Positions 1-10,453 of a stretch of 64,000 nucleotides of DNA are shown one piece after another (within the stretch, counting starts at the first letter, position 1; every line of letters starts with the position of its first letter). A model generated the notes under the pieces. The model saw only the letters and a program-made list of their open reading frames with translations. It was not told the DNA's origin and did no database searches. The position numbers were made by a program, and so were the translations under genes. Origin of the DNA: Thunnus maccoyii (Eukaryota; Chordata; Actinopteri; Scombriformes; Scombridae); NCBI RefSeq assembly GCF_910596095.1, contig NC_056545.1:4820001-4884000 (forward strand), read 5' to 3'.

Positions 1-2314
1 CCTCCTTTCTGTAGTTTCTCTCATTATCCAGTCAATTGCCAGGAGGAACAGGGATGGAGAAAGGAGACATCTCTGTTTTACACCTGTCCTGACCTTGAAG
101 CTCCGGGAGAGTTGGCCTGCATGGATGACTTTGCATGATGTTCCTTCATATGATGCTTTGATAAGGTTTGTGATTTTAGTGGGAGTCCCACAGTAGTCCA
201 TTGGGCGCCATAGTGATGTCCTGTCTAAACTGTCAAATGCTTTTTCGAAGTCGATGAAGTTTATGTATAGGGACGTGTTCCATTCGATAGACTGTTTGAT
301 GATGATACGTAATGTTGCTATGTGCTCTGTGCATGAACGATCTTTCCTGAATCCTGCTTGCTGGTCCCGGAGCCTCTTGTCCACAGCTTCATGGAGACGG
401 TTGAGAATGACCCGGTTTAAGATTTTGCTGGGTACAGAAAGTAGGGTGATCCCTCAATAATTGTTGCACTTGCTGCAGTCACTGTTCTTTGGCAGTTTCA
501 CAATGTGCCCCTCTGCCCATTCTGATGATGTCCTTTCCTCTTCCCAATTCTCCCAAAGAGACCGTAGAGCATGTCTGTCGACAGGGTGGCATCTATTTTC
601 AGGGCTTCAGGTGGGATATTGTCGGGTCCAGCAGCTTTGCCAGATTTTAGTTGATTGATTGCTGCCCTGATTTCCACTTTTGTTGGTCTGTCACACTTGA
701 TTTGTAGGGGTATCGTGGCCTTGAGGATATATGGTTGGTCTGTCGACGCTGGCCTCTTCAGGTCGTCTTCAAAATGTTCTGCCCATCCGTCAAGCTGTGC
801 CTCCTGAGTTGAGATCAGTTGGCCGCTTTTGTCTAAAATTGGTTTATTGGTATGTGGATATGTCCCAGACAGTTTCCTTGTGATGTTGTATAGTTCCCTC
901 ATGTTCCTTTGAGTTGCTGCCTGTTCTGCTTCCTTGGCTAGTCTCTCCACCTGTGATCTCTTGTCTCTCCTGATGTTCTTACGCACTTCTTTGTGGCATC
1001 TGTTATACTCCTTTTTGGGCAGATGCCTTTTCAGATCTTGTTCTTGAAGTGCTCACTTTTTGTTTGAGCTCTCTCCTCTGAATTGTTTTGAGGGTTTCTG
1101 GTGTTATCCATTCTTTGTGCTTTCGGGTCCTCTTCCCAAGGGCCTCCTCACAGGTTGAGCTCCAAGCTGCTTTTAGGTGTTCCCACCCTTCATTTATGGT
1201 CCATCCCTCCATCCTCCTCTGATGTAGCTCTTTATTTTCTCTTGAGAGGACCTCTTTGAGGTTCTTTGCCACTTGAGCATTGGTGAGGTACTCTGTGTTG
1301 TATTTTGTCCTCTGACTTATGGCTTGATGGTGTCTCTTCAGCCTTAGCCTGAATTTCCCTTCTAGGAGGTGGTGGTCTGAGGCTGCATCTGCTCCTCTTC
1401 TTGATCTGACATCTTCAATGGACCTTCTAAACTTTTTGCAGATACAGATATGGTCAATTTGGTTTTCTGTGACATGGTCTGGTGACACCCAAGTTGTTTT
1501 GTGGATTGTTTTATGGGGGAATACACTTCCTCCAGTCACTAGATTATTGTTAGCACAGGTCTCCGCAAACATCTCTCTATTTTCATTCATGTCTCCCACT
1601 CCATGTTTCCCCATCACCACCTCATATCCATCATTTTGATCTCCAATGTTGGCGTTGAAGTCCCCCGTCAGGATAGTGAGGTCTCTGGCTCCAATACTTC
1701 CAAGTAGGTGGTTCAAGCTGTCATAGAACCTGGCCTTGACCTCTTCGTCTGCATCGTTGGTGGGTGCGTAGCTGAATAATGTGAGCTTTCGCTCTCCTGT
1801 TCTTAGTTTGGAAGGTTGCAGAGATGAGGCGAGAGCTGATGGGTTTCCATGCAGTCATGGCCTTTCTAGCGTCCGTCGTCATCATGATGGCTACTCCCTC
1901 TGTATGGTGGGCTCCTGCGTTTTCATGTCCGCAGTAGATAATGGACTCTCCGCTGGCCAACTTGACCTCACCCAATTGAGTCCATCTTGTTTCTGCCAAG
2001 CCCAGGACTGAGAGATTGTAGCGTGCCATTTCCTTGGCAATAATGGCAGCCTTGCCAGCCTGGAACATGGTTCGAATGTTCCATGTACCCACATGGATGA
2101 ATTTCTTTGGCATCAGAAGGTGTATCGGCTTCCAAGCTCCCTTGCAGGTTTGGCTGGGCAGCATCATACTCCCCATTACTGGGGCACCTTCGTCAACCAG
2201 ATGGGTGATTTGGTTTTTGTTCATCAACGTTTTTGTAACTCGCTCTTTTTTTTTATGGGCTAAGGTAGTTAGCCCCACACCCAACCCCCTAGCCTGGAGG
2301 ACCGGGGACTGCAT
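1..2314 (-). pseudogene. LINE endonuclease-reverse transcriptase reading frame, interrupted
   Basis: The protein is split over several frames. Segment 1721-2314 carries the endonuclease start (VGTWNIRTMFQAGK, then LAETRW and HTEGVAIMM). Segment 1003-1716 carries GDFNANIG and SDHHLLEGKFR, the catalytic Asp/Asn and Ser-Asp-His motifs of APE-type nucleases. Segment 498-986 links to the reverse transcriptase (LKSGKAAGPDNIPPEALK). From about 480 to 1 the minus strand reads GITLLSVPSKILNRVILNRL, then INFIDFEKAFDS (motif A aspartate) and VKQRCLLSP (motif B region, Arg where Gly is usual). An in-frame stop sits just before GITLLS and at least two frame changes are present, so the copy is dead. The YADD motif would lie outside the window. 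Confidence 0.75.
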
Positions 2315-2449
2315 TCATCTGACTCTTCCCCCTTGACCTGTCCGGTATGATTGAACCTACTGGGGATATAAACCCCCACCGGCGTGGCTCTCAGGTTCAC
2401 AGGAATACCCAAGCCTCTCCACCATGACAAGGTTGCAGTCCAAAGGGAG
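1..2449 (-). mobile_element. RTE-clade LINE, 5' part (continues past the left edge)
   Basis: Read on the minus strand, this is a non-LTR retrotransposon beginning near 2449 and running out of the window at base 1. The leader (about 2320-2449) is followed by an apurinic-endonuclease domain and then the first part of a reverse transcriptase. The right border is set where sequence shared with the TRIM repeat units resumes (AATGGACAAT near 2450). Having a 5' leader means the copy is not 5'-truncated, which is unusual for LINEs. The endonuclease resembles the CFDP2-like, RTE/SR2-type proteins known from fish and schistosomes. RTE is a family call from memory. Confidence 0.8.
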
Positions 2450-3195
2450 GAATGGACAATGAAACACAGCTGTAAAGATATAAAATATGTCTTCATAGGA
2501 GAAGTTACAATTGTTGACAAATACTGTACATTACCAAACACTTGAAATGTCCTTATCTGCTTACAACTACATTATAGTGTTTTATAAACTACTTATTAAA
2601 TGTTTATATACTGATTATAAATGCTAAATAAGGGAACTTAAAGTGTTTTTCTTTTCAACCTGCATTAATACATTTTTTTTGCAGCTTGGGGGCAGCGGAA
2701 CACACTGTAAACATCACTGGCAGAATACAGTATTATCACCTTATACAGTTGATGTGGTGAACATGTTACCAAACAGTTGCCTATTTCCATTTTTCTGTCC
2801 TCTTGACAAATTTAAATCCACATTCACTCTCTTTTTAGGTCTGTTTTTGTCTGCAACAACTCCTGAGTAAAAGATGTGTGACTGTAGCTGCTGAATGTTG
2901 CTGCTGTGGCTGGAAGCAACGTTGTTAAGAACCAAAACAGTAACTTTGTGGACTTTAACACTGAAACAATGAGCTGAAAGAAGCTGAAACACTCAGAAGA
3001 GCTGAGGGGGACTGCAGTGTCAGCTTATAATTCTCTGTGTGTTTGTTACTTCATACTTTGAATATACAAACAAGCCCTTTCACACGAGCATTTCATAGTG
3101 TAAACATTGGAGCAATTTTACATGTTGGTTTCATCTTTGTGAAAAACCCCCCAGTCACTTTCCTGTTTAAGAAACAAAGGCAGCCCTCAGTGGGT

Positions 3196-3315
3196 TATAT
3201 AGACTTGGTTTCATAGATTCTGTGGCAGCTGGACAAGAAGCTGAGATTAAACTCTAGTATTTACACTGTAGATATAACCCAAACCCAACAATTCTGGATG
3301 ATCCACTGTTATGTT
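3196..3315 (+). promoter_or_regulatory. TATA-like box and candidate 5' exon, TRIM copy 1
   Basis: TATATAG at 3196-3202 and a GTGAGT donor at 3316 are conserved in all five units. I infer a short non-coding first exon starting about 30 bases after the TATA. In this unit a promoter duplication and insertions lie between it and the coding exon. Confidence 0.4.
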
Positions 3316-3319
3316 GTGA

Positions 3320-3491
3320 GTGTCGCAACAGGTACACTGGAATGAAACACGGCTTGATAACTCCTCCCTCTTCTTCCTGCTCTCAAACACAACAAGCTCC
3401 ACTCTGTCACACATGTCCTTGTTCCCTCCCCTTTAGATCTACAGTTTGAAGATGGGTGTAACCAACATTTGGTGAAGTGCAGGGAGCTGTC
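3320..3491 (+). repeat. Extra copy of the TRIM promoter-proximal segment
   Basis: The stretch from TGGAATGAAACACGG to GGGAGCTGTCA matches the segment just upstream of every TRIM coding exon (for example about 10190-10355), including the pyrimidine-rich acceptor CCCTCCCCTTTAG. It ends before the GAS/ISRE and no TRIM coding sequence follows. The true promoter-proximal copy of gene 1 lies about 1 kb further on. Confidence 0.8.
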
Positions 3492-3604
3492 AATACAATT
3501 CTGTATAATTGTCATACACTTAAGAAAAATATCACTGTGTGTGTATCTATATCTATCTATTTATCTATCCATATACATACATATATATACTGAGGACATG
3601 GTTT

Positions 3605-3848
3605 TTCTCCCAATGTTTGGCTGCCCTTTTCGACCAGCCTCGGCCATTGTAAGACCATGATTGAGAACATGGTCCACAATTGTGGCTCTTATGTATTTCA
3701 TTACAAACATGTCCTTGGCCTCTTCTACCTCTTCCTCTGTTTGGCCTTCCCACCCTTCTCCATGCAGCCTTACTCCTCCTCTTCTTCTTCCCAGCCGTTG
3801 ACCCTGTTCATTTCCCTGTTGTTCTTCCATTGTCAGTAATTGTAACAC
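3605..3848 (-). mobile_element. Tc1/mariner (IS630-type) transposase, N-terminal fragment
   Basis: The minus strand encodes an Arg/Gly-rich stretch followed by RATIVDHVLNHGLTMAEAG and QPNIGRKT, the helix-turn-helix start of IS630-like fish transposases. The match stops at about 3600, where a TA/CA-rich microsatellite begins. No catalytic DDE part is present. The 400 bases to its right (3849-4270) have no gene and may be the rest of the element's end. Confidence 0.6.
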
Positions 3849-4294
3849 TGTGTTGTGCTCTGTCTATATGCGCTTGCCAATTGAAGGTTCATGAGATGCA
3901 GCTCTGAGCTATTTGGAGAACTGGTTGATCATTGCTTGATCTAACACTTCACACATTCCCCGTCATTAGTGAAAGTCAAGATTCACCTCAGAGCAATTCA
4001 TCAGTTCAGGACACATTTACAAAAACAGTCTGATAGAAATGTATTGAAAATGTGCTCAACAGGTTATCACAACAGTTTGCATGTAATGAACTAATGTCTA
4101 GATGTTTTGGGGGGTAAAACTATTAGAGAACCAGTATGATACATTTCAACATGACATAAGCAATTGATAATGTAGGAAACAGCAGACAATTCTACATAAT
4201 CATTTGCATGAATGTGCCAAAGCATTTGCAATTTGTTCAAAAGGATGAGAAATTGCTTTCATGATGTGCACAAGTGACGAGATGAATTTTTAAG

Positions 4295-4318
4295 TAGATA
4301 GTTAGTTAGATAGTTAGT

Positions 4319-4383
<65 letters not shown>
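4295..4383 (+). repeat. GATA/TAGA microsatellite
   Basis: An imperfect TAGTTAGATAG lead-in becomes a pure GATA run from about 4317 to 4382, directly left of the second promoter-proximal copy of unit 1. A related ATCT/ATAC-rich stretch lies at 3540-3600. Confidence 0.97.
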
Positions 4384-4606
4384 TCTATTGTCTCTCTCAA
4401 ATGGCTTCTCTTCCTGGAATGGATCACAGCTTGATAACTCCTTCTTCTTCCTGCTCTAAAACACAACAAGCTCCACTCTGTCCACACATTTCCTTGTTCC
4501 CACAGAGGATGGGTGTAACCAACATGTGGTGAAGTGCAGGGAGCTGTCAGCCTCCATTCACTCCAGAAATACATGCTGTTTAGATCAGAGCTCAAACTAG
4601 TTTCAT

Positions 4607-4622
4607 TTCTAAGAAAGTGAAA
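4607..4622 (+). promoter_or_regulatory. Composite GAS/ISRE motif, TRIM copy 1
   Basis: TTCTAAGAA (4607-4615) fits the STAT palindrome TTCNNNGAA. It overlaps GAAAGTGAAA (4613-4622), an exact fit to the interferon response core GAAANNGAAA. It ends 30 bases before the ATG and is kept in all five copies. If transcription starts at the upstream TATA, the motif would lie inside the 5'UTR. Confidence 0.55.
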
Positions 4623-4652
4623 GTCAGACAGTCATTGACACTGAGAGCTGAA

Positions 4653-6323
4653 ATGGCGCAGCAAGGAGTTCAGCTGGACCGGGAAGCTTTCTCTTGTTCT
4701 ATCTGTCTGGATGTACTGAAGGATCTGGTGGCTATTCCCTGTGGACACAGTTACTGCATGAGCTGTATTAAAGGCTTCTGGGATGAAGAGGATGAGAAGA
4801 AAATCTACAGCTGCCCTCAGTGCGGACAGACCTTCACACCGAGGCCTGTCCTGGGGGAAAACACCATGTTAGCAGCTTTAGTGGAGCAGCTGAAGAAGAT
4901 TGGACTCCAAGCTGCTCCTGCTGATCACTGCTATTCTGGACCTGAAGATGTGGCCTGTGATTTCTGTACTGGGAGGAAGCGGAAAGCCATCAAGTCCTGT
5001 CTGGTGTGTCCAGCCTCTTACTGTGAGAAACACCTCCAGCCTCACTATGATGTAGTTCCATTAAAGAAACACAAGCTGGTCGACCCCTCCAAGACGCTGC
5101 AGGAGAACATCTGCTCTCATCATGATGAGGTGATGAAGATGTTCTGTCGTATTGATCAGCAGAGTATCTGTTCTCTCTGCTCTGTGGATGAGCATAAAGG
5201 CCACGACACAGTCTCAGCTGCAGCAGAAAGGACTGAGAGGCAGAGAGAGCTCGAGGTGAGTCAACAAAACATCCAGCAGAGAATCCAGGACAGAGAGAAA
5301 GATGTGAAGCTGCTTCAACAGGAGGTGGAGGCCGTCAATCGCTCTGCTGATAAAGCAGTGGAGGACAGTGAGAAGATCTTCACTGAGCTGATCCGTCTCA
5401 TTCAGAAAAGAAGCTCTGATGTGAAGCAGCAGATCAGATCCCAGCAGGAAACTGAAGTGAGTCGAGTCAAAGAGCTTCAGGAGAAGCTGGAGCAGGAGAT
5501 CACTGAGCTGAAGAGGAAAGACGCTGAACTGAAGCAGCTCTCACACACAGAGGATCACACCCAGATTTTACACAACTACCCCTCACTGTCACAACTCAGT
5601 GAACCTACAGACTCATCAAGCATCGATATCCGTCCTCTGAGATACTTTGAGGATGTGGCAGCAGCTGTGTCAGAGCTCAGAGATCAACTACAGGACATCC
5701 TGAAGGAGAAATGGACAAACATCTCACTGACAGTGACTGAAGTGGACGTTTTACTGTCACAACCAGAACCCAAGACCAGAGCTGGATTCTTAAAATATTC
5801 ACGTGAAATCACACTGGATCCAAACACTGTAAACACACAGCTGTTATTATCTGAGGGGAACAGAAAAGCAACATTCATGAGTCAACAACAGTCTTATTCT
5901 AGTCACCCAGACAGATTCAGTACAGATTGGCAGGTCCTGAGTAGAGAGAGTCTGACTGGACGTTGTTACTGGGAGGTGGAGTGGAGCAGGATGGGAGGAG
6001 TTTATGTAGCAGTCGCATACAAGAATATCAGCAGAGCAGGGAATGAAAGTAACTTTGGACACAATGACAAATCTTGGGCGTTAGATTGTGACACTGACAG
6101 TTATCAGTTTTGGTTCAACAACATCTCAACTCCCGTCTCAGGTCCTCGGTCCTCCAGAGTAGGAGTGTACCTGGATCACAGAGCAGGTATTCTGTCCTTC
6201 TACAGCGTCTCTAAAACCATGACTCTCCTCCACAGAGTCCAGACCACATTCACTCAGCCTCTCTATGCTGGACTTTGGTTTTATTATTTTGGAGACACAG
6301 CTGAGTTCTGTAAACTCAAATAG
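4653..6323 (+). CDS. TRIM E3 ubiquitin ligase copy 1 (TRIM16/TRIM25-like, finTRIM-related)
   Basis: A 556-residue protein in one exon. RING at residues 15-57 (CSIC, CGHSYCMSC, CPQC; all zinc ligands present). B-box1 at about 102-140. B-box2 at 154-184 with its CHC3H2 ligands. A Glu/Gln/Lys-rich coiled coil at about 190-315. PRY-SPRY from about 375 (LDPNT, WEVEW, LDHRAGILSFYSV) to the end. Proteins of this build are cytosolic ubiquitin ligases; fish relatives are often virus- or interferon-induced. The start is the ATG at 4653; a GTG 36 bases upstream also leaves the frame open but is not a credible start. Leu25 replaces the usual Pro of the LKDP turn in the RING, and the loop reads IPCGH where the other copies have IHCGH. 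Its substrate is not predictable. Confidence 0.92.
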   Translation: MAQQGVQLDREAFSCSICLDVLKDLVAIPCGHSYCMSCIKGFWDEEDEKKIYSCPQCGQTFTPRPVLGENTMLAALVEQLKKIGLQAAPADHCYSGPEDVACDFCTGRKRKAIKSCLVCPASYCEKHLQPHYDVVPLKKHKLVDPSKTLQENICSHHDEVMKMFCRIDQQSICSLCSVDEHKGHDTVSAAAERTERQRELEVSQQNIQQRIQDREKDVKLLQQEVEAVNRSADKAVEDSEKIFTELIRLIQKRSSDVKQQIRSQQETEVSRVKELQEKLEQEITELKRKDAELKQLSHTEDHTQILHNYPSLSQLSEPTDSSSIDIRPLRYFEDVAAAVSELRDQLQDILKEKWTNISLTVTEVDVLLSQPEPKTRAGFLKYSREITLDPNTVNTQLLLSEGNRKATFMSQQQSYSSHPDRFSTDWQVLSRESLTGRCYWEVEWSRMGGVYVAVAYKNISRAGNESNFGHNDKSWALDCDTDSYQFWFNNISTPVSGPRSSRVGVYLDHRAGILSFYSVSKTMTLLHRVQTTFTQPLYAGLWFYYFGDTAEFCKLK

Positions 6324-6706
6324 ACAGAAACCATTTCAGACTTCATGTGTCAGATTCTGTGTTGAATTTCTTCATTTTCTTTGTCTCCAGTGTTTCTGAA
6401 CTGCAGAGATCAGCTGTCAATCAAACTGGGATTATCAACACTTTTTTGTAATAATTTCTTTAAATGTCACTTTTTCCTGTGTGTTTTCATCCATGGAGAC
6501 TATCACTGCTCATGATGATGTTTTAACTTTTACTGACATTTCTTCAGATGAAAATTTAAACTTCTCTTTGTTCTAAATCTTAGTTTAATGTTTGTATTGA
6601 TGTATTTGTGTGTTGTTGTTTCTCCTCCACTGAGAAAACACCAGACCTTCCTTTATCATAGGTATTTTGTTCTCACCACTTTGTACATTTTTATAAAGAA
6701 ATATAC

Positions 6707-6712
6707 AATAAA
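6707..6712 (+). other. Polyadenylation signal, TRIM copy 1
   Basis: AATAAA lies 384 bases after the stop, in a 3'UTR shared by all copies. No gene is seen from here to the next unit. Confidence 0.7.
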
Positions 6713-8092
6713 ACTGTAATTATCCTGATAATAATCAATAAGGAGATCATTTATTATTTTCTTGTACATAGCTGACATTCTGGGTTAAACAAAGTGATTG
6801 TGTGGATGAAGTGAATCTGAACATGAAATCATTGAACAAGAGTCATTTAACAGACTTTACTGATTAGATGTGTGAACAAACTGAAGGTTTATATAATGAA
6901 TAAAGTTCTTTTTCTCAACAATGAACAAAATATTTTCTTTTGTCTTCATTTCAGGATCTTATTAAAAGCTTCTGGAGAAAATGTGAAACTAATATGAGAG
7001 TTTATTTGAGGCACTTTTCCTCCTGAAACACAACAAAGTTCAGTGTTCATGTTTAGAGCAGAAGAACGTTTTTCAGTGAGTCTCTGAACTTTCAACTTTC
7101 TTCACTAATTGTCAGAGAAATGAGCAGAGTTTTTATTATTTTTTGTGGACTTAGTGTCTTTTTTTTAAAAAAAATAATGAGATCAAAGTGTCTGTATGTG
7201 ACTGTTTAACTTACTTTGACACATATATTCAAATTTGTCAAGTTTTCCTGTAAACTTACCTACTGGCTGAGACGGCATTCGGCCATGAGGTGCAGTGTAC
7301 AATTAAGACTTTTCTCCAACTGTGTTTCCTTCTGACCATAACAAATCCCTTTAGTACATTTGGAATTATTTCAACACGGGTGAAGAAATAAAATTGCTGA
7401 TTTAGTCGCTGTTATTGTTATGAGTAGTGCCCTGAATATTTTCATTTATATTACTTAAAAAATGTCTGAGATGGAAACGTGTTAGTAACAATATTATCAA
7501 AAACATTATTTCCTATGAAATGTAATTCATAGTGAACATGAATTAATGCACTAATCTTTCTTCACAGTTCTGCACCAAAACAGAATAATGGAACAATAAC
7601 AAAAACCATCAGGGAAACTAATTTAGTTTTGTTCTGTTAACTTTGTTAAATAGTTGTGAATAGTGCAGAGAGCACACTGGCATCTGTGCAGGTAAGGACA
7701 ACAGCACAGGCCACACCAAACCCCATACTAATGACTGCACTAAAGTGACTAAACTTAATCAACAATAAACATTATGATTAGTTGCAGCTCTAAATATATT
7801 GATCAACAACTATGAGTCTTCCTGTGGGCACCCACACGTGGAGGCTGGTGTATAAACTGATAATGGACAATGAAACACAGCTGTAAAGATATAAAATATG
7901 TCTTCATAGGAGAAGTTACAATTGTTGACAAATACTATATATTAATAAACACTTGAAAAGTCCTTATCTGCTTACAACTACATTACAGTGTTTTATAAAC
8001 CACTTATTAAATTTTTATATACTGATTATAAATGCTAAATAAGGGAACTTAAAGTGATTTTCTCTTCAACCTGCGTAAATACATTTTTTTGG

Positions 8093-8106
8093 CCACTTGG
8101 GGGCAG
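8093..8106 (+). promoter_or_regulatory. CTCF-like motif, unit 2
   Basis: CCACTTGGGGGCAG differs from the CTCF core CCASYAGRKGGCRS only by T for A at position 6. The same place in unit 1 (about 2682-2695) is degraded. Binding is an inference from the motif alone. Confidence 0.35.
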
Positions 8107-8649
8107 CAGAACACACTGTAAACATCACTGGCAGAATACAGTATTATCACCTTATACAGTTGATGTGGTGAACATGTTACCAAACAGTTGCCTATTTACT
8201 CTTCCAGCAGACAAGAGACAACATTAGCATTCATTTGCAGCCATTTTTCTGTCCTCTTGACAAATGTAAATCCACATTCACTCTCTTTTTAGGTCTGTTT
8301 TGGTCTGCAACAACTCCTGAGAAAAAGATGTGTGACTGTAGCTGCTGAATGTTGCTGCTGTGGCTGGAAGCAACGTTGTTAAGAACCAAAACAGTAACTT
8401 TGTGGACTTTAACACTGAAACAATGAGCTGAAAGAAGCTGAAACATTCAGAAGAGCTGAGGGGGACTGCAGAGTCAGCTTATAATTCTCTGTGTGTTTGT
8501 TACTTCATACTTTGAATATACAAACAAGCCCTTTCACATGAGCATTTCATAGTGTAAACATTGGAGCAATTTTACATGTTGGTTTCATCTTTGAGGAAAG
8601 CCCCCCAGTCACTTTCCTGTTTAAGAAACAAAGGCAGCCCTCAGTGGGT

Positions 8650-8769
8650 TATATAGACTTGGTTTCATAGATTCTGTGGCAGCTGGACAAGAAGCTGAGA
8701 TTAGACTCTAGTATTTACACTGTAGATATAACCCAAACCCAACGATTCTGGATGATCCACTGTTATATT
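8650..8769 (+). promoter_or_regulatory. TATA-like box and candidate 5' exon, TRIM copy 2
   Basis: TATATAG at 8650-8656 is followed by about 90 bases and a strong GTGAGT donor at 8770. The matching acceptor is a pyrimidine tract ending in TTTAG at 10294, 159 bases before the ATG. This would be a non-coding exon 1 with a 1.5-kb intron. No transcript data were available. Confidence 0.4.
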
Positions 8770-10294
8770 GTGAGTGTTGCAGCAGGTTTACAGCTTGTAT
8801 TCTAAACAAAACTTTATATTTCTAGGAGACTGTGGGATTCACGCTTTTGTATTCATCACAGTTTTCTTCTCTTTTTCTCTTTATTTCTAAAAAAAAAGCC
8901 ACCTTGATCTAATGGTTGACCTCTCTTGTTTCTGTTTATGTGTTTGGGTTGAGAAGTAACATTGAGGAAGTTACAAATAAGACTTCCAACATGTCTCACA
9001 TTTGAACTGGATGTCGTCACATTAAAGTTTACCTCTCACACCTCACATATGTTAATGTAATATGGTTTGTGATGTGTTCAGATACAAACATGTGATATTT
9101 AATAAGCTACACACTTTATGAAAAGCTCTTTGAGACGTGCATGTAATGTGAGCTGTATGAATAAACTTGACTCAGTGTTTTACAGCTAAGTTAACTTGAG
9201 ACTAACTCTATGCACCATCCTATCATTGATCCTGTCACTGCAAATGTGTGTGATGTAACACAGCAAGAGTAAAAATAACATAAAAACTGTTTCTGCTTCA
9301 GTGAAACAGAAATCTGACTTTTGAGATGATTTACTCGAGTTCTTATTTTAGTAAAGTTTTTCTACCTTTATTGATAACAGGCTGATGTAGATATTATGAT
9401 GGTTAATTGTGTATCATGATTTATGTTTCAAGAAAACACATAACTGAACTAAATTAATATCCACACCAGGTTTACACGTTCATATTTCATTGTGCATCAT
9501 CTTTATGTCGGCTGTGTAAAATGAGGATGAATTATCCATCTGGGAGTGAAAAAAGAAAGAGAAGAAAGAGGAAGAAGAGAAAAGAAAGCAGGACAGTAAC
9601 AACTGAAGCAGATAATGAAGAATGATGATTAATGATGAATTAATAAATTAAACCAAAATAATTAGATAGCAAAGATACATGATGTCATGTAACATGTAGC
9701 CTGACTAACATTTGTTTTAGGAGTTGACAAGAACTTGACTAATCATATCTAGCACGACAGAAATTATTTTTTCCTTTTTTATTTTGTTTTGTATTTTTTG
9801 CCAGCAGTAATCCTAACTGGTTTGTGTGATTTACAATCATTTGTTTGGTTCAGTTTGATAAAGTGTCCCTTTAGCTGTCAGCCAGCTTTACCCCCAAATC
9901 TAAACTTATTTACCTTGAGATTATATGAGACTAATTAAAATCTAATGTAAACTAAATAAATATTTTTAGCTTTGGTAATGTTTGTGAAACCAGCTGTGAA
10001 ACTGATTAAAGTTGAGTAAATCAGAGTAAATAATAATAAAAAGATAATGATGAGATAATACAAATGAATAAGGCCATAAGGAAAATTTAAGATTCATCTC
10101 AGGAATTCATATGAACTTATTCTGAATATACTTTGTTAATATGTTGTTAATAAAGGTTAAACACACAGTATCTCTCTCAAACTGCTCCTCTTCCTGGAAT
10201 GGATCACAGCTTGATAACTCCTCCTTCTTCTTCCTGCTCTCAAACACAACAAGCTCCACTCTGTCCACACCTGTCCTTGTTCCCTCCCCTTTAG

Positions 10295-10453
10295 ATCTAC
10301 AGTTTGAAGATGGGTGTAACCAACATGTGGTGAAGTGCAGGAAGCTGTCAGCCTCCATTCACTCCAGAGACACATGCTGTTTAGATCAGAGCTCAAACTA
10401 GTTTCATTTCTAAGAAAGTGAAAGTCAGACAGTCATTGACACTGAGAGCTGAA
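10295..10453 (+). other. Candidate 5'UTR part of the coding exon, TRIM copy 2
   Basis: The region between the CCCTCCCCTTTAG acceptor and the start codon is conserved in units 2-4 and split by an insertion in unit 5. It contains the GAS/ISRE composite near its 3' end. Confidence 0.4.
10408..10423 (+). promoter_or_regulatory. Composite GAS/ISRE motif, TRIM copy 2
   Basis: TTCTAAGAA (10408-10416) overlaps GAAAGTGAAA (10414-10423), in the same position relative to the ATG as in the other copies. Confidence 0.55.

Larger units (their letters stand above)
2450..7862 (+). repeat. Tandem unit 1 (rearranged)
   Basis: This carries TRIM copy 1. Compared with units 2-5 it lacks about 1.4 kb upstream of the gene (the part matching 8790-10180) and about 45 bases near 2785. 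Its promoter-proximal segment is present twice (about 3320-3491 and 4386-4652), separated by a Tc1-like fragment and a GATA microsatellite. The 1.5 kb after the polyadenylation signal has no gene. Confidence 0.85.

Noticed and set aside
4321-4382. Regular short repeats considered as a CRISPR-like array
   Set aside because: A plain GATA microsatellite without spacers, in a eukaryotic genome.
4617-4652. A 12-codon N-terminal extension of each TRIM gene from an in-frame GTG
   Set aside because: The codon is GTG, not ATG, and overlaps the GAS/ISRE core. The ATG 36 bases later gives the MAQQGVQLDRE start known in this family, so I used the ATG in all five copies.
8231-8446. Recurrent 71-codon minus-strand frame in each TRIM unit (also 14054-14269 and 19633-19848)
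   Set aside because: It is conserved at DNA level like the surrounding spacer, differs in unit 5, and has no recognisable domain or promoter.
8540-8650. A second ISRE upstream of the TATA-like box (GGTTTCATCTTTG and TTTCCTGTTTAAG)
   Set aside because: Both miss the TTTCNNTTTC core by at least one base, so I did not call them.
10107-10396. Minus-strand frames of 79-83 codons upstream of each TRIM gene, and plus frames of about 86 codons
   Set aside because: They repeat only because the DNA is repeated; they have no domain, and opposite frames overlap each other across the candidate 5'UTR.
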